Shown here one piece after another: positions 45,362-53,250 of a stretch of DNA of 64,000 bases. The stretch lies in the NCBI RefSeq assembly GCF_029027405.1, contig NZ_CP093396.1, positions 124,001 to 188,000 on the forward strand, written 5' to 3'. The stretch comes from Sulfurimonas sp. GTDB taxonomy: Bacteria; Campylobacterota; Campylobacteria; Campylobacterales; Sulfurimonadaceae. Position numbers and translations under genes: made by a program. The number at the start of each line of letters is the position of its first letter. Within the stretch, counting starts at the first letter, position 1. Below the pieces are notes generated by a model. The model was not told the DNA's origin, ran no database searches, and worked only from the letters and a program-made list of their open reading frames with translations.

Positions 45362-45383
45362 GGCGGCCACAATGTGGCCCGCC
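45362..45383 (-). other. GC-rich hairpin just upstream of nirS
   Basis: GGCGG-CCAC and GTGG-CCCGCC pair around a 3-base loop (one bulged G), 26 bases before the nirS ATG and after the 50-residue gene. It has no T-tail, so a processing or stability element is more likely than a terminator. Confidence 0.55.
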
Positions 45384-45395
45384 GACTAGATGGTT

Positions 45396-45548
45396 TTAAC
45401 TTTCACTCTCTAAACGAGCTTTCTCCTGTTTATAAATCCAAATCATTGGAAGTATAATAACAGTATGAAGAAAGATAGTAAGAGTCAAAGGACCTTGATT
45501 TAACATACCAAAAAAACTTGGTACTACATCTGTAAAAGGTTCAAACAT
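45396..45548 (-). CDS. 50-residue membrane protein between norB and nirS
   Basis: A small gene with an ideal ribosome binding site (AAGGAGATATAA before ATG), 10 bases after norB. It encodes MFEPFTDVVPSFFGMLNQ, then one transmembrane helix (about 20-39, PLTLTIFLHTVIILPMIWIY) and a charged end (KQEKARLESES). It sits inside the nor-nirS operon on the same strand. I do not recognise a family. A small accessory subunit of the NO reductase or nitrite reductase system is possible. Confidence 0.8.
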   Translation of the reverse strand: MFEPFTDVVPSFFGMLNQGPLTLTIFLHTVIILPMIWIYKQEKARLESES

Positions 45549-45558
45549 TTATATCTCC

Positions 45559-46992
45559 TTATTTTGTGTGTATTGGATTTTTGCCAATACTTAAGAAATC
45601 TTTAGCTAAGAATAAGAAACCTGTAAAGGTAACAAGTCCCATAACTAATCTCCAATCCATTGCTTGTGCAAACCACATACCGCTTTGTCCGTCAAAATAA
45701 CCTGCCCATGTAGCACCCATTTGAGCACGAGAAACAAGAACTTGAACATAACCAGCAATAGTAAGTGCAACAGTCATACCCATAACACCACCAACTATTA
45801 AGCTAAGTGCAATAATAGAAGACTTTGTACTTTTCATAACTTTAATACCGTTTGTACCTTGTATAGCAAGATACATCATACCGATAAGAATAGTTGCGTA
45901 AGCACCAAAGAACGCAAGGTGTCCGTGAGCTGATGTAAACTGTGTACCGTGTGTATAAAGGTTTACTTGTGGTAATGTGTGGAAGAATCCCCAAACACCA
46001 GCACCTAAAAAGTTACCAAAAGCATTCATCCAAAACCATACAAAAGCAGGTTGGTTGTTTACTACTGATACATTGCTACCGCTAGCAGCTTGTTTACCTT
46101 GTTGTTTACCCCAGTCATACATAACATGGATGAACATAGCAACAAGTGGTAGAGGCTCTAGCGCACTAAATAATGCTCCAATTTCCCACCAGTACTCAGG
46201 TGTACCAATCCAGAAATAGTGATGTCCAATTCCAAGAATACCTGAACCAAATAGCATTGCTACTTCAATCCATAACCACATTTCAACAACTTTACGGCTA
46301 GCTCCAATCATAGTGATAAGACCATAAGCAGCAATCGCACCAACGAAAACTTCCCAAGTAGCCTCAACCCATAAGTGAATTACCCACCACCACCAGTACT
46401 GATCAACAGAGATATTGTCTGTAAAGAACATACCTGCTAAATATAAACCAGCAAAAGCAATCATGTCTGCCATAAGAACTGTAACGATACCTGAACGGTT
46501 ACCTTTCATTCCTGTTAAGAAAAGATTAGCAACAAATCCAAGAGCAACTACAACTATACCGAAGTCAGCCCAACGAGGAGCTTCAATATACTCACGACCC
46601 TCATGAATAAACCAAATTGACATTTCATCAGCAGGTCCAACCTGAACAAATAGATATACAAGGATAACAACAACGATAGCTGCTACAAATACCCAGTATA
46701 ATAATTTACCAACTTTGATACCGATAGTTTCAATTCCAGTTTCATCAGGTAACAACCAATAAACTGAACCAAACATTGCAAAAACCATCCATACAACTAG
46801 TGCATTGATGTGTAACATTCTAGCAACTGAAAAGTCAAGTAGCTCAAATAAGAAACCTGGCATTACATACTGAATCGCTGCAACTAGACCAAATAATAAT
46901 TGTGCTCCAAAAAGGATAAAAGCAAAGGTAAAGTACCATGTCGCTAATTGCTTAGACTCACTTCCTACACCTGTTAAAAATTTACTTGCCAT
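45559..46992 (-). CDS. norB: Nitric oxide reductase large subunit (cNor)
   Basis: A 477-residue heme-copper-type membrane protein with about 12 helices, carrying heme b and heme b3/FeB. Conserved segments include ARMLHINALVVWMVFAMFG, the catalytic region HLWVEATWEVFVGAIAAYG with its glutamates, the GIGHHYFWIG FeB histidines and TSAHGHLAFFGAYA. The frame opens earlier (47043), but the ATG at 46992 has a strong AAAGGAG site 6 bases ahead. It overlaps norC by 11 bases. It reduces NO to N2O with NorC. Confidence 0.96.
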   Translation of the reverse strand: MASKFLTGVGSESKQLATWYFTFAFILFGAQLLFGLVAAIQYVMPGFLFELLDFSVARMLHINALVVWMVFAMFGSVYWLLPDETGIETIGIKVGKLLYWVFVAAIVVVILVYLFVQVGPADEMSIWFIHEGREYIEAPRWADFGIVVVALGFVANLFLTGMKGNRSGIVTVLMADMIAFAGLYLAGMFFTDNISVDQYWWWWVIHLWVEATWEVFVGAIAAYGLITMIGASRKVVEMWLWIEVAMLFGSGILGIGHHYFWIGTPEYWWEIGALFSALEPLPLVAMFIHVMYDWGKQQGKQAASGSNVSVVNNQPAFVWFWMNAFGNFLGAGVWGFFHTLPQVNLYTHGTQFTSAHGHLAFFGAYATILIGMMYLAIQGTNGIKVMKSTKSSIIALSLIVGGVMGMTVALTIAGYVQVLVSRAQMGATWAGYFDGQSGMWFAQAMDWRLVMGLVTFTGFLFLAKDFLSIGKNPIHTK

Positions 46993-47668
46993 GAACTGCT
47001 CCTTTGATTTTTCCGAAGTTTCTTGGGAAACCATTAGTATCAATTGATGACATATGCTTCAAGAAAGCAACCAAACCTTTAGCCTCTTTCTCTGTAATAC
47101 CAAGATCTGGCATCATACGAGCATGAGTAGGGTAAGTTGATGGATGTTGTAAAAACTCCGCCATTGCTTCTTCTTTAGTATCTTTACCAGTCATTGCCTG
47201 CATTGACCCTTCTGGTCCCCATGCTGGATCTAACCAAGCTTTTGTTAAGTCTGGAGCATAATATGCACCATTTCCAAGAAGTGTATGACAGTTCATACAG
47301 TTTTTAGTTTGAGAACCTAGTTTACCTAAGTGAAGTAAAGCGCCTGCTTCTTCCTCAGACCAGTCATCTCTTCCGAAAAACTTTTCTTTTTCTTGAAATA
47401 AAGACATTCCTTTTCCGTCGTTACCACCAATGATTGGCACTTCGTGCCCACGTGATGTGCTCATTTCGTAAGTGATTTTATAGTTGATAACCGTAGGTCC
47501 TGGAACCCTTTTAGTTACGCCATTTTTTAAATCTTCATCAGTACCCATTGCTATTTGACCCGCTGTGTCAAATGTTAGCCAAATAAGTAATACTGCTGCA
47601 AATCCTGTGATCCATGCTGCTGAACGTTGCCAGAAACGGTTGTCACTCCATACAGATACTTTAGCCAC
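46982..47668 (-). CDS. norC: Nitric oxide reductase cytochrome c subunit
   Basis: A 228-residue membrane-anchored cytochrome c. One N-terminal helix (about 14-32) is followed by the heme site C124-M-N-C127-H128 and a methionine ligand in ARMMPDLGI near 183. The start is GTG, with a perfect AGGAGG site 5 bases ahead. NorC hands electrons to the NorB heme b. It lies directly upstream of, and overlaps, norB. Confidence 0.95.
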   Translation of the reverse strand: MAKVSVWSDNRFWQRSAAWITGFAAVLLIWLTFDTAGQIAMGTDEDLKNGVTKRVPGPTVINYKITYEMSTSRGHEVPIIGGNDGKGMSLFQEKEKFFGRDDWSEEEAGALLHLGKLGSQTKNCMNCHTLLGNGAYYAPDLTKAWLDPAWGPEGSMQAMTGKDTKEEAMAEFLQHPSTYPTHARMMPDLGITEKEAKGLVAFLKHMSSIDTNGFPRNFGKIKGAVHGK

Positions 47669-47690
47669 TGTAACCTCCTAAAATTTTTTG

Positions 47691-47717
47691 TTGATATATA
47701 TATATGCTGTATATCAA
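47691..47717. repeat. Inverted repeat ahead of norC
   Basis: TTGATATA and TATATCAA are separated by 11 bases. The right arm contains the stop codon of the preceding gene, and the left arm lies 23 to 30 bases before the norC GTG. It may act as an RNA stem or as two split FNR-like half-sites. Confidence 0.45.
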
Positions 47718-48040
47718 TGTTCATTTTCTTCGTGAACTTGATGTTGCATATAGTAGACTGCATGAGGAAGAAGAAATAATCCTATCCCTGCAACTACTAA
47801 AGCTTTCGCTGTAAATTCACCTACCATCATTAAACTTCCCATTATATATAAACAATAGGCAGTTAGCATCCAAAATATATATGCAATAGGCATAGTCCAT
47901 TTTTTCAGTAAATTAACTTTTACAGCGGTATATATACCAACATAGAAACCTCCAAATACCATAACAAGTGCAGAAGATACAAAAATAGGTAAAAAGTCAT
48001 CTAAAGGGATATCTTGTCTCATAACAACTTCTTCTATCAT
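47714..48040 (-). CDS. Small membrane protein, first gene of the norCB-nirS operon
   Basis: A 108-residue protein with about three transmembrane helices (about 19-40, 50-70, 78-96), then a His/Glu-rich cytoplasmic tail (YMQHQVHEENEH). The start at 48040 has GGAG 8 bases ahead. A near-perfect FNR/Dnr box is centred 83 bases upstream of the ATG. I do not recognise the family; by location it is probably an accessory protein for NO reductase, in the way NorE/NorF are elsewhere. Confidence 0.8.
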   Translation of the reverse strand: MIEEVVMRQDIPLDDFLPIFVSSALVMVFGGFYVGIYTAVKVNLLKKWTMPIAYIFWMLTAYCLYIMGSLMMVGEFTAKALVVAGIGLFLLPHAVYYMQHQVHEENEH

Positions 48041-48116
48041 TTTGCATCTCCATTTGTAATATAATATAGTTCTTCAGAATCAAATAGTATTTTATTCCTA
48101 TTTGGATTAAAATAAG

Positions 48117-48130
48117 TTGACTTATATCAA
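48117..48130. promoter_or_regulatory. FNR/Dnr-type box of the norCB-nirS operon
   Basis: TTGAC-TTAT-ATCAA, one mismatch from the TTGAT-N4-ATCAA consensus. On the minus strand a TAAAAT -10 (48094-48089) follows at the distance expected for a class II activated promoter, with the box near -41.5. Confidence 0.7.
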
Positions 48131-48199
48131 TTTTTTTGATTAATTTAAAATTTAAGTAAAATTTTATATTTCATGTAACATTATGAAACAATTGAAAGA

Positions 48200-48388
48200 T
48201 TATAGATAAAATAAAAGAGAAGATAATGTAAGTGTAAAAACAATAGTTGTAATGATTATAACTTTTCGTTTTGTACTTTCTTCAATGGCATATTTTTTTT
48301 CGAGAAAGTCGCCTAGTTTAAGACCAGGATAGATACTAAAGAGTAACATAGGAAGAGTCATAACAAGTATAGTTACTAAGTCTTGCAT
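48200..48388 (-). CDS. 62-residue membrane protein
   Basis: A small protein with two transmembrane helices (about 5-25 and 42-61) and a charged loop (EKKYAIEESTKRK) between them. It has an AAGG site ahead of its ATG. It lies between two FNR-type boxes at the edge of the denitrification operon, on the same strand. Function unknown. Confidence 0.7.
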   Translation of the reverse strand: MQDLVTILVMTLPMLLFSIYPGLKLGDFLEKKYAIEESTKRKVIIITTIVFTLTLSSLLFYL

Positions 48389-48422
48389 GTTAGATTACCT
48401 TCTAAATTTATGAGATTTTAAC

Positions 48423-48436
48423 TTGATTCACATCAA
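48423..48436. promoter_or_regulatory. Perfect FNR/Dnr-type box in a divergent intergenic region
   Basis: TTGAT-TCAC-ATCAA. It lies between the 62-residue membrane protein (minus strand) and the lipoprotein gene (plus strand). On the plus strand a TATTAT -10 (48454-48459) follows at class II spacing; on the minus strand the box is about 41 bases before the start codon. Confidence 0.7.
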
Positions 48437-48526
48437 TTCTATTTAAGAATTCTTATTATATCATTGATTTACTAAATTTTTTTGTAAAATTTATATTTTA
48501 TTAAGAAAATAAAAAAAGGAAGTAAA

Positions 48527-48841
48527 ATGAAAAAAATCTTATCTATAACCTTAATATCTGCTTTTGCTCTTTTGTTCTCAACAGGCTGTGGTAAAACTCT
48601 TGATGTAAAAAAGTATAACAGCAAAAAAATAGAACATGCAATTATAAAAGCTGCTGAAACAACAGGTTGGAGAATGACAGAATTTAAAAATAACGAAATT
48701 TTAGCTGAAAAAACTGAAGATGAAAAAACAGTTTCAACATCAATAAAATATTCTAGAGGTAAGATAGCATTTGATGAAAATGTAAATACATCAGACCTTC
48801 AAGATGCTATTGCAGAAGAACTTAACAAAACTTCTCACTAA
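48527..48841 (+). CDS. Small lipoprotein
   Basis: A 104-residue exported lipoprotein: the signal peptide and lipobox end at FSTGC (cysteine near 21). The mature part has one alpha/beta domain with W-R-M-T-E-F-K and a TSIKYSRGKIAFDEN strand, like small outer membrane lipoproteins of unknown role in Campylobacterota. Its promoter region carries the FNR-type box at 48423-48436. It ends 1 base before the convergent thioredoxin-like gene. Confidence 0.78.
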   Translation: MKKILSITLISAFALLFSTGCGKTLDVKKYNSKKIEHAIIKAAETTGWRMTEFKNNEILAEKTEDEKTVSTSIKYSRGKIAFDENVNTSDLQDAIAEELNKTSH

Positions 48842-48842
48842 C

Positions 48843-49232
48843 TCACTTACAGCTTTTCAGATGGATCTTTAGTCTATCTGGAGTTATCCCTCCTCTAATT
48901 GGTTCACAAATAAATAATTCCTTATTGTCTAAAAAAAATAGCGATGGATATGTAAAAGTATAAAGCATCTCAATAGGATAACTTGCTTTTTGATTTTTTG
49001 TAACTATGACAGATATATAATCTTTGTTAATATTTTCTATATAAGTTTGATTTAAAAATGTTGTTTTAAGTGTTTGTTTACATTTTGGACAATCTTTTTT
49101 GATAAGCAATACCATAAGCTTTTTGTTCTGCTTTAAAGCTTCTTGATGTGCTTTATCAAAATCTCCATACCAACTTACATGATTGGCATAGACTGATGAC
49201 AAGAGTAAAAGGAAAAGTATAATAATACGCAT
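48843..49232 (-). CDS. Periplasmic thioredoxin-fold protein
   Basis: A 129-residue exported protein with signal peptide (MRIIILFLLLLSSVYA) and thioredoxin-like fold. A C-P-K-C redox motif is in LIKKDCPKCKQTL near 47-50, and the cis-proline is in FTYPSLFFLD near 95. It begins directly after the pentaheme cytochrome gene (no gap), so it probably helps reduce the heme-binding cysteines of the operon's cytochromes. That role is inferred. Confidence 0.82.
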   Translation of the reverse strand: MRIIILFLLLLSSVYANHVSWYGDFDKAHQEALKQNKKLMVLLIKKDCPKCKQTLKTTFLNQTYIENINKDYISVIVTKNQKASYPIEMLYTFTYPSLFFLDNKELFICEPIRGGITPDRLKIHLKSCK

Positions 49233-51068
49233 CTACTTAGCTTTTACAAACTCTTTTTTTACAGTTTGTAGCGTTATAACAGGTGGATTTGGCAGTTGTG
49301 GATAAGCTCTTTTAACTATATCTGTTGCCCATTGTGGATAGATTCTAAAGTTTAGTTTTGCTTCTACACTAAGAGGATACTTCAAATTCTTATAGTTAGA
49401 AATATCAAAAGATTCTACCCTTCTTTTACCAGCAGGAATTCTTGTATCGCTTATGAGTTTTTTATATCTCCAAAAAAGCAGTCCCACAGGTTTAGAGTTT
49501 TCATCTCCAAAAACCTTCATAAAAGGTCTGGCATCTGTGTCTAAGTTCCCATCGTCTTTTAGTTTTCCGCTACTAAACACAATCTTAGAGTTTTTATCTT
49601 TGATAGTAATATTAAGCCAAAGTTCTCTAAAGTCAGAAACACCTGTTGGTAAGTGATGACCAGCACCAATATTTTTAACACCAACTAAAATTTTTCCTTT
49701 TGTAATTTCAACATCAACTTTTGCAGAAGTACGAAGAAGCTGAATGGTCTGGTCCTCATGTTCTTTACTCTTTAAACCAGATAAGAAATGATTTGCTCCT
49801 GCAAAATAATGAACTTTTATATCATCTTTGATTGTCCCGCCAGTAGTTGAAGTTCCTCTTAGTGGTGAGTGTTTGTTATCTTTTAAGTAGGTCATATGAC
49901 AGTCTATGCATGTTTTATGTTTTGTAGGGTCTTTTGGGTTGTTAAAGGGTGATTTTTCCCATTCTTTAAAGGTTGAAACGATAGGGCGTTTTGAAGATTC
50001 TGGTAAAAACTCATCATGGCAAGATGCACAGTAAGAACTCTTTTTATAAAGCTCTTTTGAGTAACTTTGTTTATGGACTAGAGGATTTGAATTTATAAAT
50101 TTTTCACTTAAAAAGTTAGCTACATCTGAATTGCTATCTTCAAAAACATACTTTTTTCTGTTTGTTAAATCAAGAGAATAAGAGCTATTTCCTTTAGAGT
50201 CAGTTTTTGTTATTCTATGACAAGTCACACAAGAAACACCTTGTTCTAGTCTTGAGTTTCCATGATTTTTCAAATCACTTATCAAATCTTTTGCCCCACT
50301 CTCAAAAAGAAAATTTGGCATATGATTTCCGTTCATATTGTGAGTTGAGCGTTTTTGTTTTGTAGTAACTGCACTTGGGTTATGACAACCCATACACCAC
50401 TGTCTAAACTCATCGCCCATGTCCGCTCCAGCTAAGTTCTCCATAACCATATAGTAAGGGTTTGAACCTGTAAGGTGGCGATGATTTGAGTCTGCCCATT
50501 GGTTGAAAATCTCTGTATGACAAGACTTACATTTTGCGGAATTTGTCCAGTCTTCATTATGATATCTGCTTACCCCATCTTCTAGTTTTATATTTGTTAG
50601 TTTTTGGACATCATCGCTATATGAGAGAGTTGGATAGGAGATGCTAAGAAGTAAAGCGAGAAGAAGTGTCGGGTTCGCATTTGTAGCTATTTTTTTCTTT
50701 GCATGTAAAAATAAAAAGAATAGTAAAATAAATGAGCCATATAGATGAGTATAGTAAGAGTAGATGCCAAAGGCATCTGAGCCTCTATTTCCAACTAAAA
50801 ACAGGTAAAATCCACTAGCTATGATAAAAAATAGCAAAAGACCAAGCAGTACGCCGCTTGTACTTTTTGCTTTTTTAATAATCATATATTCATAAGTATG
50901 AAGATTTACGAAAGGTAAAAGAAGAAAGATAGCTACAAAAGCAGAGCTTAAGATGTGCACGGCTTGAGCCATTCTAAAATATTCCCAACTTAAACCAAAG
51001 ATGCTAAGTTGAAAGATTCCACTTACAAACATTAGTATGATATATATTTTCATATGTATATTTTTCAT
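49233..51068 (-). CDS. Membrane-anchored pentaheme cytochrome c with N-terminal helical (cytochrome b-like) module
   Basis: A 611-residue protein. Residues 1-125 contain four transmembrane helices. Helix 2 has H38 at one end with H57 just past the other, and helix 4 has H108 and H122, a spacing that could hold two b hemes. A fifth hydrophobic stretch (131-146) leads to the periplasmic part. Five CxxCH sites follow: CKSCH (178), CMGCH, CVTCH, CASCH and CIDCH, then a beta-sandwich end. The heme part resembles the cytochrome at 36916-38034. It overlaps the peroxidase gene by 4 bases. It may carry electrons from quinol to the peroxidase. Confidence 0.85.
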   Translation of the reverse strand: MKNIHMKIYIILMFVSGIFQLSIFGLSWEYFRMAQAVHILSSAFVAIFLLLPFVNLHTYEYMIIKKAKSTSGVLLGLLLFFIIASGFYLFLVGNRGSDAFGIYSYYTHLYGSFILLFFLFLHAKKKIATNANPTLLLALLLSISYPTLSYSDDVQKLTNIKLEDGVSRYHNEDWTNSAKCKSCHTEIFNQWADSNHRHLTGSNPYYMVMENLAGADMGDEFRQWCMGCHNPSAVTTKQKRSTHNMNGNHMPNFLFESGAKDLISDLKNHGNSRLEQGVSCVTCHRITKTDSKGNSSYSLDLTNRKKYVFEDSNSDVANFLSEKFINSNPLVHKQSYSKELYKKSSYCASCHDEFLPESSKRPIVSTFKEWEKSPFNNPKDPTKHKTCIDCHMTYLKDNKHSPLRGTSTTGGTIKDDIKVHYFAGANHFLSGLKSKEHEDQTIQLLRTSAKVDVEITKGKILVGVKNIGAGHHLPTGVSDFRELWLNITIKDKNSKIVFSSGKLKDDGNLDTDARPFMKVFGDENSKPVGLLFWRYKKLISDTRIPAGKRRVESFDISNYKNLKYPLSVEAKLNFRIYPQWATDIVKRAYPQLPNPPVITLQTVKKEFVKAK

Positions 51069-52282
51069 GATTTAACCTTATCAACTATTTTATAATCAAC
51101 TATATCGCCCTCAAGAGCTTTTAAAAACTCTACTATCTCATCAATCTGTTTATCTGTCAAGTTCATACCAAGCTGATGTTTCCCCATAAGATAAACTGCT
51201 TCTCTAATTTTTTTAATAGCTCCATTATGAAAGTAAGGTGAAGTTTTTGTAACATTTCTTAGCATCGGAACTCTAAAGAGTCTGTCTCCATCTTTACCCA
51301 TAAAACCACCCTTATTTTCAAAAGGAAAAGGATGATACATTTTTGCATTGAAGTTAAACTGGCTAACTTCTCTAGCTTTTTCATTTTCATTAAAAGAGTT
51401 TGTTACATCAATGATACTATTGTAATCTCTTAGAGGAAATTTTTGTATGCTTTGTCCTCCGACGGTTACTCCTGTATGGCAGCCTTTACAGCCGAAGTTT
51501 AAGAAATTTGCTAAACCTTTTTTGGCTGTTTGACTCATGGCATCGTTGTCCCCATCTAAAAATCTATCATAATCACTTCTAGTAACAAGTGTTTTAAGGT
51601 AAGCACCTATCGCTTTTTGGATATTTTGGAAGTTTATATTTTCATCTTTAAAAGCAAGGGCAAATTTTTTTAGATAAACATCATCTTGAGATAATCTTTT
51701 CTCAGCCTCAGATGCTGATAGGTTCATTTGTTCTTTTGCTTGTATAGATGCTCCAACTTGCTCTTGGACAGTTTTTACACTTCCGTCCCATGTTTGGTAC
51801 TTTGCAAGAGCTGCATTTAGAGTTGTTAAAGTATTTAGATGAAAAGGGTTTTCTCTACCAGCATCTCCTACTGCTACTTCAAATCTATCAACTCCACTTT
51901 GGTCAGAGAGATGACAAATAACACAGTCTGTTTTATCGTTTTCTTTTGAAGTAAGAGCATTTAGGTATATATTTTTGTCTTTTTGATTTTTACTTATAAC
52001 ATGACAAGTTGCACAGCTTATATCTTTACTTTTTGATAATATTTTATCAAAGTACAAATCTTTACCTAGTTCTATTTTAGCTTTAGAGAGGCTATTTTCT
52101 TCTGTGTTAACAAGCTTTAAAAGTTCTTCATAAGTTCTAGGTATACTTGACATATCTCTTGAAAGTGCAGCTTCTCTTAGCTCGTTATCGCTGTATTGAG
52201 GCTTCTCTTTTGTAGGTAATAATATAGATATAACAAAGATACCTATCAATAAAGCAATAAAGACATAAACAAAAAATTTCAT
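51065..52282 (-). CDS. Triheme, membrane-anchored cytochrome c peroxidase
   Basis: A 405-residue CcpA/MauG-family protein. An N-terminal helix (about 3-22) anchors it. Three heme sites occur: CATCH (90-94), CVICH (120-124) and CKGCH (265-269). Classical bacterial peroxidases have only the first and last; the middle heme lies in an insertion between CATCH and the VAVGDAGRENPFHLNTLTTLNAA segment. Conserved GGFMGKDGDRLFRVPMLRNVTKTSPYFHNGA near 340 supports the family. It probably removes H2O2 in the periplasm, with electrons from the pentaheme protein encoded next. Confidence 0.9.
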   Translation of the reverse strand: MKFFVYVFIALLIGIFVISILLPTKEKPQYSDNELREAALSRDMSSIPRTYEELLKLVNTEENSLSKAKIELGKDLYFDKILSKSKDISCATCHVISKNQKDKNIYLNALTSKENDKTDCVICHLSDQSGVDRFEVAVGDAGRENPFHLNTLTTLNAALAKYQTWDGSVKTVQEQVGASIQAKEQMNLSASEAEKRLSQDDVYLKKFALAFKDENINFQNIQKAIGAYLKTLVTRSDYDRFLDGDNDAMSQTAKKGLANFLNFGCKGCHTGVTVGGQSIQKFPLRDYNSIIDVTNSFNENEKAREVSQFNFNAKMYHPFPFENKGGFMGKDGDRLFRVPMLRNVTKTSPYFHNGAIKKIREAVYLMGKHQLGMNLTDKQIDEIVEFLKALEGDIVDYKIVDKVKS

Positions 52283-52327
52283 AAATTTTTCCTAAAATAT
52301 TTTTATATTATACACTAAAGAGATTTT

Positions 52328-53146
52328 TTAGATGTCAAAAGTTTCTTTTACTTTTTCTTCAAACTTTTCATCACTTAACTCTTTTCTAAGAGAAACAACT
52401 GTTGTAGCTTCTATACCAACTGGTACAAAAATTTTAGAATTTTCATTTTCGATAATATTTTTGACAGCATCTGCTATTGGTTGTGGAGAGGAACCTTCGT
52501 TTATAATTGGTACAAAGTGAGATATTAAATCTTTATATGGTGAATCTTCAGAAGTTGTTTGTGCATTTACAAGAAGTCCATTTTTTACAAAGTTTGCACC
52601 AAAAAGCCAAGCTTGAATGGAGTGAACTCTTACATTGCAAGGAAGTGTTTCAAATCTCAAAGAATCAACTATACCCTCTATCACTGCATGTTTTGAAGCG
52701 TTATAATGTGCTAAGAAAGGAAGACCGATTCTTCCTAAGAATGAAGAGATATTGATAATCACACCACTTTTTGCTTCTCTCATTTTTGCTTCTCTCATAT
52801 AAGGAAGAACCGCATGAGTGACTTTTGAAAGACCAAGTACATTTACATCAAACTGGTTAAATATTTCTTCATCAGTTTCATCCTTAGCAGTCGTTAAAAG
52901 ACCGTAACAAGCGTTGTTTACAAGGACATCTATTTTTCCTTCTTTTTTGACAATCGCATCTACTGCTTTAGTGATACTATCTGTTTTTGTTATATCTATA
53001 TAGATGCTCTTAAGTGAAGAATCATCTGGCACAGCATCTATATCTCTTGTTCCAGCATATACAATATATCCATTATCAGCTAAACTTTTAGCTGTAATCT
53101 CACCCATATTTGAAATAACACTTGTTATTAAAACTACTATTGACAT
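52328..53146 (-). CDS. Short-chain dehydrogenase/reductase, copy 2 (altered nucleotide motif)
   Basis: A 272-residue SDR with catalytic S-Y-type triad positions: NNACYGL near 92, INISSFLGRIG near 130 and AHYNASKHAVIEG (Y-x-x-x-K) near 148. The usual TGxxxGxG dinucleotide motif is replaced by TSVISNMG at 8-15, so cofactor binding may be weak or changed. It is paralogous to the SDR at 54182-55000 (same length, shared VYAGTRDI). Substrate unknown. Confidence 0.88.
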   Translation of the reverse strand: MSIVVLITSVISNMGEITAKSLADNGYIVYAGTRDIDAVPDDSSLKSIYIDITKTDSITKAVDAIVKKEGKIDVLVNNACYGLLTTAKDETDEEIFNQFDVNVLGLSKVTHAVLPYMREAKMREAKSGVIINISSFLGRIGLPFLAHYNASKHAVIEGIVDSLRFETLPCNVRVHSIQAWLFGANFVKNGLLVNAQTTSEDSPYKDLISHFVPIINEGSSPQPIADAVKNIIENENSKIFVPVGIEATTVVSLRKELSDEKFEEKVKETFDI

Positions 53147-53250
53147 TTTGAACTCCAGATAAGATTTTATTTATTAGAGTATATATCAATAATAATTTAT
53201 CATCAATAGTTTTTTAGCAGTAGAAGAATTTTATTTTAGCAGAGGAGGGA

